Notes under the pieces: generated by a model | Seen by the model: only the letters and a program-made list of their open reading frames with translations | Told to the model about the DNA's origin: nothing | The model's database searches: none | Made by a program: the position numbers and the translations under genes | Shown: positions 1 through 11,745 of the stretch, one piece after another | How positions within the stretch are numbered: the stretch's first letter is position 1 | Layout: each line of letters starts with the position of its first letter | From: Gloeophyllum trabeum ATCC 11539 | Lineage: Eukaryota > Basidiomycota > Agaricomycetes > Gloeophyllales > Gloeophyllaceae | Length of the DNA stretch: 43,227 nucleotides | Direction of reading: 5' to 3' | NCBI RefSeq assembly: GCF_000344685.1 | Contig: NW_006920411.1 | Coordinates: forward strand, 869,890 to 913,116

Positions 1-693
1 ACCGCAAGAGTGAGGCAAGCTGCCATATCCGTATCATAGGAAATTTCATATACCCCGTGCCCTAAGGTCTTGGGCCATGTTTCATTGAGGAGCCTAGTAC
101 TTGCACCTTTCAATGTTTGCAAAGTGATTTATGCATCAAAAATACATAGCAACAACCCATAGACTTCTCATGCATACTATCCAAGGATTACTTCTATTTA
201 ATTGCATTATACATCCCGCTATCGACGCAGATGACATGCTCGAAGGGCGGCTGAGGTGCTACGACAAAGCCAGCTCGAAAATCCAAATCGGGCAGTCGGC
301 GAACGTCAATAAACCGACGCGTCGTTAGTCGCTTAGCTGCCTTACATAATTCCGGTAAAACCTCGGACGACGAGTTGGGCCAGCCGTCTCAGAGCGTCCT
401 CATCCTCACTAGTCGTCTTAATTAGGAAACACATCTATAAATAAGTTGCATTATATAAGCCCTATTACATAATATCTTCACATATGCCCTAGCAGAGAGG
501 ATCGAGGACGCGGAGACGGATGGTTCTAGGAGCCTGGATGTTCACGTATAATACAAATGCAAATATGCAGTCCAACCGGTCAGTGCGTAATAGATCGTGA
601 CTGTAACCCAGACCTGTCTATGTGATATGTGAGAGATGGACAAATGGAATGCTGCCACTGTTGTGTTGAATAATACAATTCCGCCGCCACCAC
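1..693. other. Intergenic region, no gene recognised
   Basis: Only one short open frame is present (131-328, plus), and it has no recognisable domain and no splice context. The stretch is fairly AT-rich toward 420-560 and probably holds the 3' flank of the minus-strand gene that ends at 694. I see no repeats or RNA gene. Confidence 0.5.
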
Positions 694-2893
694 CTATTTC
701 CACACCCGTGGACCGTCAGTCTTCTGCGCCCCGTTAGACACCTCCTGTCCACTCTTCGTACGTCTGGTCAAAACGGACGAGGAAGGCTTACGCGCAACAG
801 TAGCCTGACTGACTGGCCGCTTCCGCGGACGAGACGGAGCCGCTACTCTCGACTCCCTCTGAGAAGCCTGCGAGGTAGTTCTGGGACGCAACCCTTTGCG
901 GCGTTCCTGTACAGGCTTCGTCTCCCCAGAGGAAGCTACGACTTTGCGCCGCTTCACCACGGAGTCTGCAGCGCTCTCGTCACTGTCCGTAGGGTTCAGC
1001 TCGTCGTCACCTTCGGCGTCTGTTAACAGAGCTGACGGCATCTTCGGTCGCGTCCGAGAGGTAGGGGGGCGAAGCCGTGACGCCGATTTCGACGACGTCT
1101 TCTTGTTGAGAGCACGGGGCCGAATAGTTTCCTCGGCTAAATCGTCTTCAGACTCTGTGTTTAGGCCTGAGGAATGATCGTTGAGCGCCCTGGTTCTCTT
1201 GCGTCCGGCGACTGAGCCAGTATCGGAGAATGTGGACGATACCGAGGACTCTGAAGGGGAACGGGAAATAGCTGTCCTTAGCGAAGAGCCGTTGTCGGTC
1301 GTAGATAGATTAGTGGATTGACTGTGGTAGCTGGACGACTCGGTTAGTGCCACAGACATCGGTCTACGGGTTTGTCGGCGTGTGACGGTAGCTTGTGGAT
1401 CATCCTTCGCTCCAGCGATCTTGCCGACGCGAGGAGTGGTGAAGGAGATGTCAAAGCTATCCTCTTCGATATGATATTCGCCGTCGTCGCTGCTGCCATC
1501 GGATACCATAGTTTCTTCTTGACTCTCGGCAGGATGGTCTGAGAAATTATTATATTCTTGTACCCCTATCATTTCGGCGTTGTCGCTCAAGCTCCCGTCA
1601 GAACTAGGGGGGGCGTTCTGGGGTTGCTTGAGCGACCGCTCAAAACCCTGTCTGGGTCTTTGATAAGGCTCATGTGAGGCACCATCTATCTCCTCTTCGG
1701 GAATCCCTTGAGTACCTTGCATAGCCGCTACCAGAGACGGGAGCTTCGGCTGGGTGTTCAAGGGTGTGGCAGGGTACGCGGAGGGAAAAGGCGGATACTT
1801 GCGCCATTCCTCGTCCTCAGGCACAATGCCGCTTGGATCAGGTTTGGTGCCTACAGAGTTTCCATGGAGTTTGGCGGATGTTGCCACAGGAGTCGCAGGA
1901 TATGCAGACGGGAAGGGCGGGTATTGTCGCCACTCCTCAACGTGGTCCACCTCGCTGGGAGCGCCGTCGGTTCCTGGCATCCCGGCGGGTGGATGATTAT
2001 CATCATATGCAGATGGAGGCGGGTGCCAGATTTGTTGAGACGTCGAAGACGCAGAAGAACTTGTGCGCGGATACGAGTAAGCTTGGCCATTGGTCGATCC
2101 TGAGCTTGCAGCCCCTCGACTATTGCCAGTTGGATACACGGCTGGCTGACCGCGAGACGGCCTGATAGTGTTGTTCCTGGAGTATGGAGGTCGGCCACCG
2201 TCGCCTTCTCGAGAAGGGACTCTACTCTGCTGGATTGGCTCGGTGCCGCCTGCATCGTACCCGTTCAAGGATAGAGACGACACATCGGAGAGATTGTCCG
2301 GTTGAGGCGTGGCTTCGAAGTATAACGAAGTTGTCGTTCCTTTCCACCAGGACATTACGTACTGAACTGGAATAGATGCAAGCATGATGAAGAATCCGCC
2401 GAATAACGCCGTAACCTCGAGCATGGAGTCCAGCAAGGGGACATAAGGTTTCAGAAGTGGACGGAGAACATGCAGGTAAATAGGCTCTGCACCCTAAAGT
2501 CCGTAAAATCAGTCAATGCGCTCGAAATCCAAGATGAGACATGCTGACCTTAGCCCGTGCCAACAACAGAAAGAGAAGCAGGAGTGCCTTTATCTCGTCG
2601 TAGAATGGGATAAAAATGCCGACTATCCCATCGAGAGTCGCTTCGTACAGGGCGAAACAACACTAGGAATGAACACTGAGAGGTAGTCCGAGCGGGTGTA
2701 GCTAGCCGCGACTCACCCAAACGACCCAAACGGCCAAACACCCTTTCATATTGCGCTTCCTCTGGGTCATAGCTCGTGCACTTGGCTGCCCATTGTTGCG
2801 ACTGGATGGGCGGGGCGGTTTAACGGTTTTGAACGTCTCCCAGACATTCATGAACAGCACGGTCAAGCGGAGGGCGGGCACGATCAGAGGCAT
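694..2893 (-). CDS. REEP/HVA22 (TB2/DP1) family ER membrane protein with long disordered tail
   Basis: Exons read as 2893-2717, 2662-2549 and 2493-694, giving 696 aa in an open frame. The first 150 residues match the TB2/DP1/HVA22 family: two hydrophobic hairpin segments, then IPFYDEIKALLLLFLL, GAEPIYLHVLRPLL and a last hydrophobic stretch ending before SWWKGT. Family members sit as hairpins in the ER and shape tubules; the longer REEP1-4 type also binds microtubules. The remaining ~540 residues are low complexity, rich in Ser, Pro, Arg and acidic patches, and carry the motif YPPFPSAYPATP twice (about 1763-1813 and 1889-1939). The tail ends in basic blocks that could bind microtubules or nucleic acid (inference). 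The ATG at 2893 is chosen because it directly precedes the conserved N-terminal part. Family assignment is strong; the role of the tail is unknown. Confidence 0.88.
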
Positions 2894-3599
2894 TGTAGAG
2901 CAGGAACTGGGTTAAACAGCACAAAGACGTGGTGTCAGCAGAGGTAGGTACGCTGGAGGCATAGGAGATTCCGCTCATATAGCTTTCATTTGCGCTGAAG
3001 GTGTCAGGAAACGACGTAGCGCCTCGAGCACAAGGGGCGCGTCCTCGGGCAAATTGGTCATAAGCATGGCAAATGGCCGGCGCGTCAGCGCCGAGCTCTC
3101 GCCATGGTAAAACCTGTTTTGCTTCCGTGGACCGGCCATGGTAAACGCCTTTCACCCGAGGAAAGCGCCCGGAAAGAGGATGCAGTCCTGTTAGTGGTAA
3201 GATTGATGGCTTCCCGGCTGATGGATCTTATTGTGTAAACTCTTTACGTACGGATCTCGCCTGCAGTCCTAAATCTCGATTGATGCTCCGCCTCTGCTGG
3301 GTTTCTTCGCCGGCAAAGTATCTAGATACAATAAGGCTATCTACGTATACGAGGACTCTAGGGGATGCTCGCAGTTCAACCCAAACGTGAGGATGGCTAG
3401 AGGCAGAGGCCTATGTGGGTCTCGAACATACGTGGACAGCAGCGGCCCGGGCTAATCATAGCTTGCAGCATACGTGGAGTTTTCGATGCGGGCTCGCCTC
3501 GATATCCCAGTTACTGCCAGAGGTGCAGCTCGCCAATTAGGTGTGTTCGTATACCCTGCTCAGGCTTGCATAACTAACTGTCCTTATCCTCCCCTAGCA
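2894..3599. other. Intergenic region upstream of the REEP-like gene
   Basis: This should hold the promoter of the minus-strand REEP-like gene and the flank of the decayed release factor copy. Short open frames on both strands (for example 2820-3155 minus and 3474-3662 plus) show no domain and I do not treat them as genes. Confidence 0.45.
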
Positions 3600-4408
3600 C
3601 GATTGAGGAACATCCCGCTCCCCTACCAAAATCCTCGACACGTACCGACATTGTGTGGTTGAAACAGCTTTCAGAGCTCGAACCGCTGCACGGAGCGTGG
3701 GAGGACTGGTTGCATACACCCCAGGTACGCCCCCCCCTTTCCCCCCCACAACGCACCAAACATCCACACTGCCAATAGCTCCTCACCGAAACGACCTCCC
3801 TCCTACACGACATCGGCCCCTCCATGCGAAAGCTAACCTTCAACGAGCAACGCGTGCTCAACGCCAAACGGCAGCGAGGCCTCGCTCTTCCTCGCCGATT
3901 TCCTGTACATGTACGAGCGCTTCGCGCACGCACGGGGGTGTGCCGCGCATACCGCTAGCGCGGACGAGGGCGGTTGAAAGATGTGGTGCTCGAGGTGCAC
4001 AGCGCAAGCGCATATGAGTGCCTGAGGTGGGAGAGCGGGGTGTACCGCGTTCAGCGCGTGTCGGCGACGGAGGCGCATGGGAGAGTGCATACGAGTACTG
4101 TCGCAGTTGTCGTAAGTACCTGTACCAGCCAGTGTGCTTTTGGCGTGGGTGTGTAGGGTTGCTGATGGGTGGTTATGAGGCAGGTGTTGCTCTCGCTGGA
4201 GGAGGCGGAATCCTCACCCTCCGACGACCTCTTCAAGATGGAGAACATGAAGATTGAGGTCATGCATGCGGCGCACATGCAGGCAGGTGCGATTTTCCTC
4301 CCTCACCACCTCCTTGCATCGCAATGGAATAGAATGCATACTAACGAGCAAAACGTAGCACATCCCCGCCTTCGTCAGGATCAAGCAGGACAACACCATC
4401 ATTTAAAT
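3600..4408 (+). pseudogene. Decayed mitochondrial class-I peptide chain release factor (mtRF1 type)
   Basis: Pieces of a release factor 1 protein lie in order but in different frames. About 3602-3724 gives a helical N-terminal piece ending LEPLHGAWEDWLHTPQ; an apparent intron (about 3725-3778) is followed by LTETTSLLHDIGPSMRKL. After a frame change near 3870 comes GSEASLFLADFLYMYERFA, which matches the conserved RF1 block around GGxEAxLFxxDLxRMYERYA. After a second frame change near 3975 comes LKDVVLEV and [20 protein letters not shown], the most conserved RF1 signature. After an intron beginning near 4111, PSDDLFKMENMKIEVM follows and then jumps to HIPAFVRIKQDNTII, so the peptidyl-tRNA hydrolysis motif GGQ and its neighbours are missing. 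Introns are kept, so this is a decayed gene copy and not a reverse-transcribed one. It could not make a working release factor as read here. Confidence 0.8.
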
Positions 4409-5102
4409 GCTAGCTAACGAGAGCGGCTGTCGGCCGCATCGTTGCTGTCACTGCTTACAAACTCCTAGTCCTGTTCCCGGTGAATATCTCAGTTCGGGTG
4501 TCAGCTGTGCTGACGCTCTCACCTTATGCTTGTACTTTGATCCGTTGTGATACTCACCTCATACAATGTGTAGAATCTTTTTCTCTGATGTACATATTGC
4601 ACATTTGTCTCACTAATGCAATAATGCATTACTGTCGTGGCAGGGACTTAATATTTAATGCTCCGCATACCACTTACTATGTTTCAGTTTGAGATCAACA
4701 TCGAATTATCCGTGTACACCTTTTACGCAACTCAGCAGGAATCGACTGCTCCATGCTCTCGTAAGCCGCTGACGAGGGCTTGGTATAATCCGGTCTGCTT
4801 CAACCACGAAAGTAGTACCTGGGGGTGTCGGATCAATGGTACCATGTACTTTCCATCAGCAAACATGAGGAGCGGTCTGTAGCTTTCCAGAACTGCATTA
4901 TATTCCCTCAACATTATACATTGCATTGTGCGACCCTAAGTTACCCGCTCACAACCGATGTTGCGGCAGTGTCGTGTTGCCGAGTATAGGTCCGGCGCGG
5001 CTAGGGTCGATATTCGCCTGCTTCTGCCAGCCACAGTCACCGTCTATTTATTCAATGTCGTCCAACACTACTCACTTTTAGTTTATTCTACTGCATGCTT
5101 TA
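4409..5102. other. Intergenic region, nothing recognised
   Basis: This AT-richer stretch lies between the decayed release factor copy and the transposase-like gene. Short open frames (4480-4692, 4658-4882) have no recognisable domain. I looked for terminal inverted repeats belonging to the next gene and could not recognise any by eye. Confidence 0.4.
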
Positions 5103-8100
5103 ATGTCGGTATTCCATCCTCCATCAGTACAAGCTGCTATAGCATCAACAATAAAGGATGAGAAAAAGCGTCAGGCATTCGTGAAGGATTGGAATGAGAA
5201 GGTATATAACGGACCTATTCCTGATGGGACGATTGTTCACGAAGCATGTTTAGGCTAGGAGCTTGTCAGCGCGATGGTCCAAGCAGGCTAACACTCAAGA
5301 GCGCCGTCAGCTGGAGTGGGTCGGGCATGTTTGCGCGTATGTGGAGTGGATGAACCGCGAAACCCAGCCAAGGAAGAACAAGGCATCTCAAATACCCTCT
5401 AAGCTTCCGAAGATCATCCCTATACTAGGTCCGCGCTTCATAGCACCATCACCACTGCTATTTTCCAGGTTTGAGGGGCTTCCGACCCAGATCAAGCCAG
5501 AGCATTACTACTACAAGCCTCTGAATGTCGTCCATCCATTCTATTTCCCGTCCCTGAGAGAGAGGTGTCCAGGCTGTCAGGACCAGGGTACGAAGCCAGA
5601 CATATCGTGGCAGCAGTGGGCTGGGAAAGGAGGGCCGAGAGAGGTCCATGGACTGATGGAGGAAGAGCTCGCGATTGGTTACCAGATGTTGTGCTCGACC
5701 TGTGACAAAGGTGCCGAGGAAGACCGGAAAGCTCTGATGCTCGAATCGAAGGCTGTTGTATCTGGCACTGGGAACTGTGACGACTCCTTGGCTCCTGCTG
5801 CTGACATCGAGGAGGTCACTGAAGATGAAGCAGGGAAAATTCGGCAGCGCTTCTGGACAACGACCAACCGCGACTATTGGAATGGAATACCACACTGGCA
5901 GGTTCCACGTAAGTCTCTTCCGCGCTCCGAGTGTGACATATCTTATCTGTATTGCAGTCGGTATTCCACACTTCCTCAAGAGATGCGCGGTCACAAGGGA
6001 TCTGTTCGACTTAATCATTGAGCTGCGCCCGAGTATACCATCGGCATCTTTGGAAACCCACATTAAACGTATGTGTTCCTCTTGGTCCATGCATACGGTA
6101 GGATTACTGACATGGCTCGCAACTCAGAGCTTCATTTATTGATCCACAAGCAGCGTCATCTACAATATATAGATGCTGGCTATATCGACCCCCTACTGTA
6201 TCCGAAGCGGCAAGCATTCTCCGGACCATATGATGCCGACGGCTACAGGGATCAGTCCATCTCCGATGAGATTATCAGCGAGGTATACCTGACATTCGTT
6301 CGGATGACCCGCCAAGCTGAATCGGAAGAGTACTGCAAGACTATCTCAGGTATGTACACCTTTTCTTGGCATTTCAAAGGCATGTGCTGATGTATACCAG
6401 CTCGGACGTTATCCATTGATCACACATTCCGCTCGGCCAAGAAGGCACAGATTGTGTCACCATCGCGAGATCGTCTGAAGCCGTTTGGTGGGGGGCTATT
6501 TGCGGCTATCAACGAAGATAGTCAGATATGCAATTGGGTGAGTCCCGGAATGTCCGTACCTATGCAGTATTGACAATTACTGCAGCGCCTCTGTCAATCT
6601 GGCTCCACCGTGGAAATAACAGAAGTCTTACGAGGATTCAAGAAGCGTTGTGACATCTTGAAAGCCCCTTATCCGGAGACCCTCCTCGCAGATAACTGTT
6701 GCCATATTCGAGGCTCGGCAGTATCAGTATTTGAAGCCATACATATCGCACTGGACGTCTGGCATTTCAAGGAGCGGTACGTCTGTCCAACCTTACTTCA
6801 CGGAGACATAGATAATTGAGTTACAGTATTATGGAACACAGTTATGTAGCGGGAATTCATCAAGGGAAGAGGAATCCTAATTGCTCTGCAATTTCCAAGG
6901 ACATTGTTGGTGCAATAATCAAGGTTCGCGCAGATACAACTTCCAGCACCCCAGCGCAGTACTGGCCACAGGGCGAGCAGAAGAGACGCCTGCAGGATGC
7001 ATTCGACAAATGGGCACTACAGGGAGCCTGGTCGGAAGCGGCGCTACAGGTGCGTGGTGATTGTTACAACGTCTAGTAGTTATTCCTAAACAGGCTCCAA
7101 TCTAGATTCATGAGTCGCAGATGAAACATGTCGAGCGCGGCTGCTTGATGCGTGTGCGTGATGATGTTGCTACCGACGGCAGTCGTATCGAGTGCGTGTT
7201 TCGAGGATGGAATGGTGTGCAGCGAGCACAGGCCAGTGGCCTGGTCATGTTTGTTGCGCTCTCGCATGATTTTGTGCATCGTCGCAACATGAGTCTTGCA
7301 ACAGGACGTCGGGCGACACAAAGTGCATCGACACGTTCCCCCTTTGTTCGCTCAACCCATGGCCTTCACCACATTCACCTCATCAACTATGTCGCAAAGC
7401 GGTGGAACACGCAGACCTGTGATAATAATCTCTTACTTCCCATGTTTACCCAGGTTGAAAGTGGTGAATCTTTTGGTCTCGTGCAGTCAAATCACGCACT
7501 TTCATGGGAGGGCCTTATCAAGATGGAAGAGGAGGATAATATTGACATCGAGGCTCTCACTGCAGACATACGAAACGAAGACAGTGACGAACTGGAGTCC
7601 CTTGTGAGCACTGAGCTCAGGATTGACCCAGCTCTTTTTTCAAAACCAGCAGTTCTTGTGCGGAAACAAGTTAATGGTGAACAGTGCTTTGCAAGCTATT
7701 GTATATAAGCTGATAATTAACTGCTGCAGGTTCTTCAGTCGGCCACGATCTAGCACCGGCAATGCAGACTACCAAGACGGGGTCCACAATTACTTCTGTG
7801 ACTATGTCTCCTTCCGATGGTACAAGTCCGACAGCCAAGACAGGTCTGCCACCGAATACTGCTGATGCAGTGGTTACAGCTGCCAGTGCTCCTTCCAACC
7901 CCTCTCATTTGGACTTCTCCACAGCTCACCAAGAGGCTTCTACTGTCCTCGGTAGTCCCCCGCTCAGACCGACAACACCGACTGGTGGCTCCTCGTATAA
8001 CGTCACAGGTCAGATCGCTGAAGTGCTGACACCACCTCCTAGTCGTAAACGACAAAGTCTAGCAGTGGACGATCTGGTGTTGTCAGCATCGAGTACTTCC

Positions 8101-9247
8101 CATGAACCGGCTACTAGTGTAGCTGCTCACGGGGATTTGCCGACAAAGCGCAGGAAAATTGACCAGTTCTTCGAAGTCACGCGGGATGTCGGAACCGTCA
8201 AATCGGCTAATACAGGACCGGTAAGTAGTGTATTCTATGGTCATTAAGAGTTTCACTGATGGCATGGTCATTCACTAGCTTGGGACCGGGTCTACGGCTG
8301 TTGCTAGTATGACCCGTTCAGAGCTATTCTTCAAGCTACACACCAAGATTGATCCTCGCGCCCTCTCAATCAATGATGGACCAGAATATTTCCTCTTCAT
8401 GGACATGCGCGCGGAATATCAATGGCGGTCTGCTGACATGAAACCTCGGGACTGGGCGAATGCAACTTTGGACTTCAATAAGCGCATACTTGAAAGGGCC
8501 GGTGCGTCCGCAACTCCTAAAGACCCTCGCGCTCTACAGAAGAAGCTCGGTTCAGTTGAAGAACAGGTCCTGAAACGCTTGAAAAATAATGACTTCATGT
8601 GTACGTTCGGGTTTATGTCTCAACAGACTGTTTAGCTGAGCTGTACCTTCTCGCAGCTGCTTCAGGAAATGTGGAGTTCTGGACAAAGCACTGCAAAGCT
8701 GTACAAATCTTTAACCTGAAGAGCAATCCCAGTACGGTGAGCTTATCATCCGAATCATGATATCTCATTGTATCCACCTCTGATGTCACCAACATAGCGT
8801 AAAGCGAACGTATGTTCACGGTGCCAGCGTCTCATGTATCCGGGCGGTACGGGGCACCCGATGAACCACAAACGTGATTGCTGCGCCGACGGTGTCAATC
8901 TGAGCATACGGCCTGCGATTCCCTTCCCACAGCCTGAGGGAATCTTTGTCAAGGGCAAAACCATCGACGGTGGCGCGCTTCGAAGCCACATCTACCGGAT
9001 TGGTGCGGTTGCGTACAATCTTGTCCATGGTGGCGCGGGGATGGATACATATAGCATTGAAGATCGTGCCTTCACTGACCTACTCACTAGCCGCTACAAG
9101 GACGGTGACGGCGTTGGACTATTTGACTTGACTGGTTTAAAGTGGGACCAGTTTATGAACAAAGACGTGAAGGAGGTTGAAGGGGTATCATATTTTGTCA
9201 TTGATGCTCTTTCGCGTGAGAGCTCTAGCTCTCAAACCAAAGCCTAA
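5103..9247 (+). CDS. Transposase-like (DDE/RNase H-like) zinc-binding protein of a mushroom multicopy family
   Basis: Twelve exons keep one open frame of about 1,172 aa: 5103-5201, 5287-5908, 5958-6068, 6128-6349, 6401-6537, 6586-6776, 6827-7049, 7106-7676, 7730-8220, 8279-8600, 8657-8736 (or from 8636) and 8798-9247. The N-terminal region has HPFYFPSLRERCPGCQ and LCSTCD, a CxxC/CxxC pair resembling the DUF6729 type. The middle has the blocks SIDHTFRSAKK, LLADNCCHIRG, LDVWHF and DGSRIECVFRGWNGVQRA, whose spaced acidic residues (D, D, E) suggest an RNase H-like transposase core. Then comes a Ser/Thr-rich linker with basic patches, and a C-terminal CSRCQRLMYPG...NHKRDCC zinc-binding module. I recognise the block order from unnamed mushroom proteins but cannot name a Pfam family for the core with certainty. 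No disabling change is seen. The start at 5103 and the 8636/8657 acceptor are uncertain. Confidence 0.7.
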
Positions 9248-10577
9248 CGTCGAAGCAGGTCATTAACTTACTCGCACACTTCTATTACTCAGTAGGATAT
9301 GCTTACATTGTAAAGCTAGTTTATTTTCATGTTATCATATAGTATACATGTCATCTAACCACCTTATACTACCCTATCCCAACCGAAGGTGGTACAGCTG
9401 CGTCAGGGGTGGTAAGGCGATGTGACTTGCAGGACAAGGAAGTTGCCATCAGAGATGTCAACCAGGACACCAACAGTCATCATGCAGAGGGACCAGGTCA
9501 TTATGGGACCGATGGTGAGGTATTGTGCTTCTGCAGGGAGTCAATGAGGATCGTGCCGAACTTTAGATGATTCGCACAATGAGCACACAGATAAATATTA
9601 AAGCTGGAGCAAGTGCCCAGCCCAAACGAACGCACTCACCCTGATATGCAACCGAATAACCAAACTAACCCCCGGTCAGCTATCAAACACAGCGTGCGGG
9701 GCTCTGATGAGCGGCGTGGTGCAGGGTTGGGCTCTAAACAAATATCGCACCAGTCTTGCATGGCGGCAGGGAGGTCACCCGGTCGTTCACGGTGTATCTG
9801 TAGATCGCTGGGCGGTGCCCATGTACAGGAAGGGGAGGGGAAGGGTCCTCATGGCCGCCCGCGACATAGTCGTTCGAGCTGCTTGTCACTGTCCTCGCGG
9901 TGCACCAGACCCAGTCAGCATACCCAAGCTTCCTATTACACAAGCCTGGAGAAGGCGGATGCGCACCTTGACAAAGGGTGGCGCGCCGAGCGGCAATGGG
10001 GGAGTTGTCGGCGCGGTGAAGGAGGCGTTGTCGGGGCAGCGACAAGCGCAGGGTGAGCGAGAACGGCATCTTCGAGGACGGAGCACCTTTCTTCCTCCCT
10101 CCTTGGACTTGTGGGGTGGCGGGGGCGACCGGAGGGCAACCGAACGTCGATGTCGAGGCTGAGGCGCCAGGTAACCGCTACGAACCCAGCTTTGTGCCAG
10201 CGTCCGGCACCACACGGACTGCAGACCTACTGTCTTGAGACTAATACTGTCAGAGCAAATCATGTGGGAGAGTGTGATGATACGTACCAGGAATTACCGA
10301 GGCTACTACTGAGCGAGATAGGTTGTTGGCGGCGCCAGCTCAGCATTTGCCCTTAATTCATAGCGGTGGTCGACGGAGGGACGAGAGAATCACAAGCGTG
10401 GGAAGAGGGAGCACAGTACTGGGCAGGAAGTAGTCGTTGTGCCGGGGAACGAGCGCGCGGGAGCGGTACCATCGTGCCAGACAACGAGCGCGCAGAACTG
10501 CGACTTATGCGCGAAGTGCGATTTGGGCTTCTTCCTGACTTGGGGTGCGGCAGGGTTAGGGCTATGACGTATCTGGA
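9248..10577. other. Gene-poor stretch between the transposase-like gene and BUD31
   Basis: No protein family is recognised on either strand. The left third (9250-9610) is AT-rich and the rest is GC-rich with several overlapping low-complexity frames, typical of chance open frames in GC-rich DNA. No tRNA or other structured RNA was seen. Confidence 0.45.
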
Positions 10578-10617
10578 TCTGTGAGGCTCTGTGAGGATCT
10601 GAGCTCATCTGAGCTCA
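10578..10617. repeat. Four tandem 10-bp repeats upstream of BUD31
   Basis: Four decamers lie head to tail: TCTGTGAGGC, TCTGTGAGGA, TCTGAGCTCA and TCTGAGCTCA. All begin TCTG; the first two differ at one base and the last two are identical and contain the palindrome GAGCTC. They end about 190 bp before the BUD31 start codon and run directly into a CACGTG box. Confidence 0.9.
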
Positions 10618-10738
10618 CGTGTACCAGACCTTTTTATTCTCACGCCCGACCCTTCCGCTGCACGTGAGGACCGAATGGTCCGACCGATTTTACCATGCTT
10701 ATGACGAACCTACCCGTCCTCGAGGCTGTAGTCACGTG
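10616..10738. promoter_or_regulatory. Three CACGTG E-box motifs upstream of BUD31
   Basis: CACGTG occurs at 10616-10621, 10661-10666 and 10733-10738, all within 190 bp of the start codon at 10806. CACGTG is the classic site of basic helix-loop-helix factors such as Cbf1 in fungi. That these sites drive BUD31 is inferred from position only. Confidence 0.6.
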
Positions 10739-10805
10739 CCCTCGCCATCGTCCGCGTCGTCCAGCGCTTTCCCGCGCCTCGCTTCGGACGAGGACCACCA
10801 CCACA

Positions 10806-11489
10806 ATGCCCAAGATCCGGACGTCGAGGACGAAGAAGCCGCCCGAAGGGTACGAGGATATCGAAGCTGTAAGTCTAGTTTGTTTAGCCTTCTTCTCCGC
10901 TGAGACTGCGAATGTGCCCACGCTGAACTGGCCTGTAGATCCTCGATGACTATGCGAAGAAGATGCGTGATGCAGAGAATGAATCCCATGAGGGTAAACG
11001 GAAGACGGAGTCTCTGTGGCCTATAATGCGCATCTCTCATGCTCGCTCGAGGTATATCTATGAGCTTTACTACAAGCGTGAGGCGATAAGTCGAGAGTTG
11101 TACGACTGGCTGTTGAAGGAGGGTTATGCCGATGCAAAGTAAGTCCTACGCTTTATTCACTTGGTTAGTTGTCTGACTCGATGATCGTTAGTTTGATAGC
11201 TAAGTGGAAAAAGGCTGGGTATGAGAAACTCTGCTGTCTACGGTGCATCCAGACTAGGGTGAGACATCCTCGCAGGCGCTTCTATGCTTACGGCACAGGG
11301 TTGATATTCTGGCTTACAGGACATGAATTACCAAGGTTCGACATGCATTTGTAGAGTGCCAAAGGCACAGCTGAGGAAAGGGACTGTTGTGGAGTGTGTA
11401 CACTGCGGTACGAAGAGCGCCTGTCATTTCCTAGTTATAGCTCTTGACTATTTTTGACAGGTTGTCGAGGCTGCAGTTCCGATTCATAG
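10806..11489 (+). CDS. BUD31: BUD31/G10 pre-mRNA splicing factor
   Basis: Exons 10806-10868, 10939-11138, 11192-11258, 11320-11407 and 11461-11489 give 148 aa, close to the usual ~145 aa of this very conserved family. The N-terminus is [20 protein letters not shown], followed by [42 protein letters not shown] and [24 protein letters not shown]. The C-terminal zinc-binding part keeps CICRVPK and the CVHCGCRGC cluster. BUD31 is a nuclear component of the activated spliceosome (NTC-related proteins) that binds zinc and helps hold the catalytic RNA core. All splice sites are GT-AG and the introns are 53-70 bp. Assignment is essentially certain from the sequence. Confidence 0.98.
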
Positions 11490-11745
11490 CTGTGTTTGCG
11501 CCGCAGGTACGCAGCGGTTCAGATTGTTGGCCTACTTGGCTACATCTGGAGTTTGCAACCCGTATTCCATGTTCGTGTATCTCGTCTGCTGCGTGAGAGT
11601 TTTGGACTTCAGTGTCGTTGTAAGAGTATCGTCCCAATTTAATTCCGCCCTTCTTGGGAACCATATGAAACTACACGAATTGACGACCCCAATCAGAGCA
11701 ACGCTACTGCACTACTTGACCGACGCAGCAGACAAGTCACTCCAT

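Noticed and set aside
5103..9247. KDZ-type transposase assignment
   Set aside because: The characteristic KDZ blocks (CPACF-type cysteine cluster and WHxxxHxxxC-type motif) are not seen; the blocks here differ.
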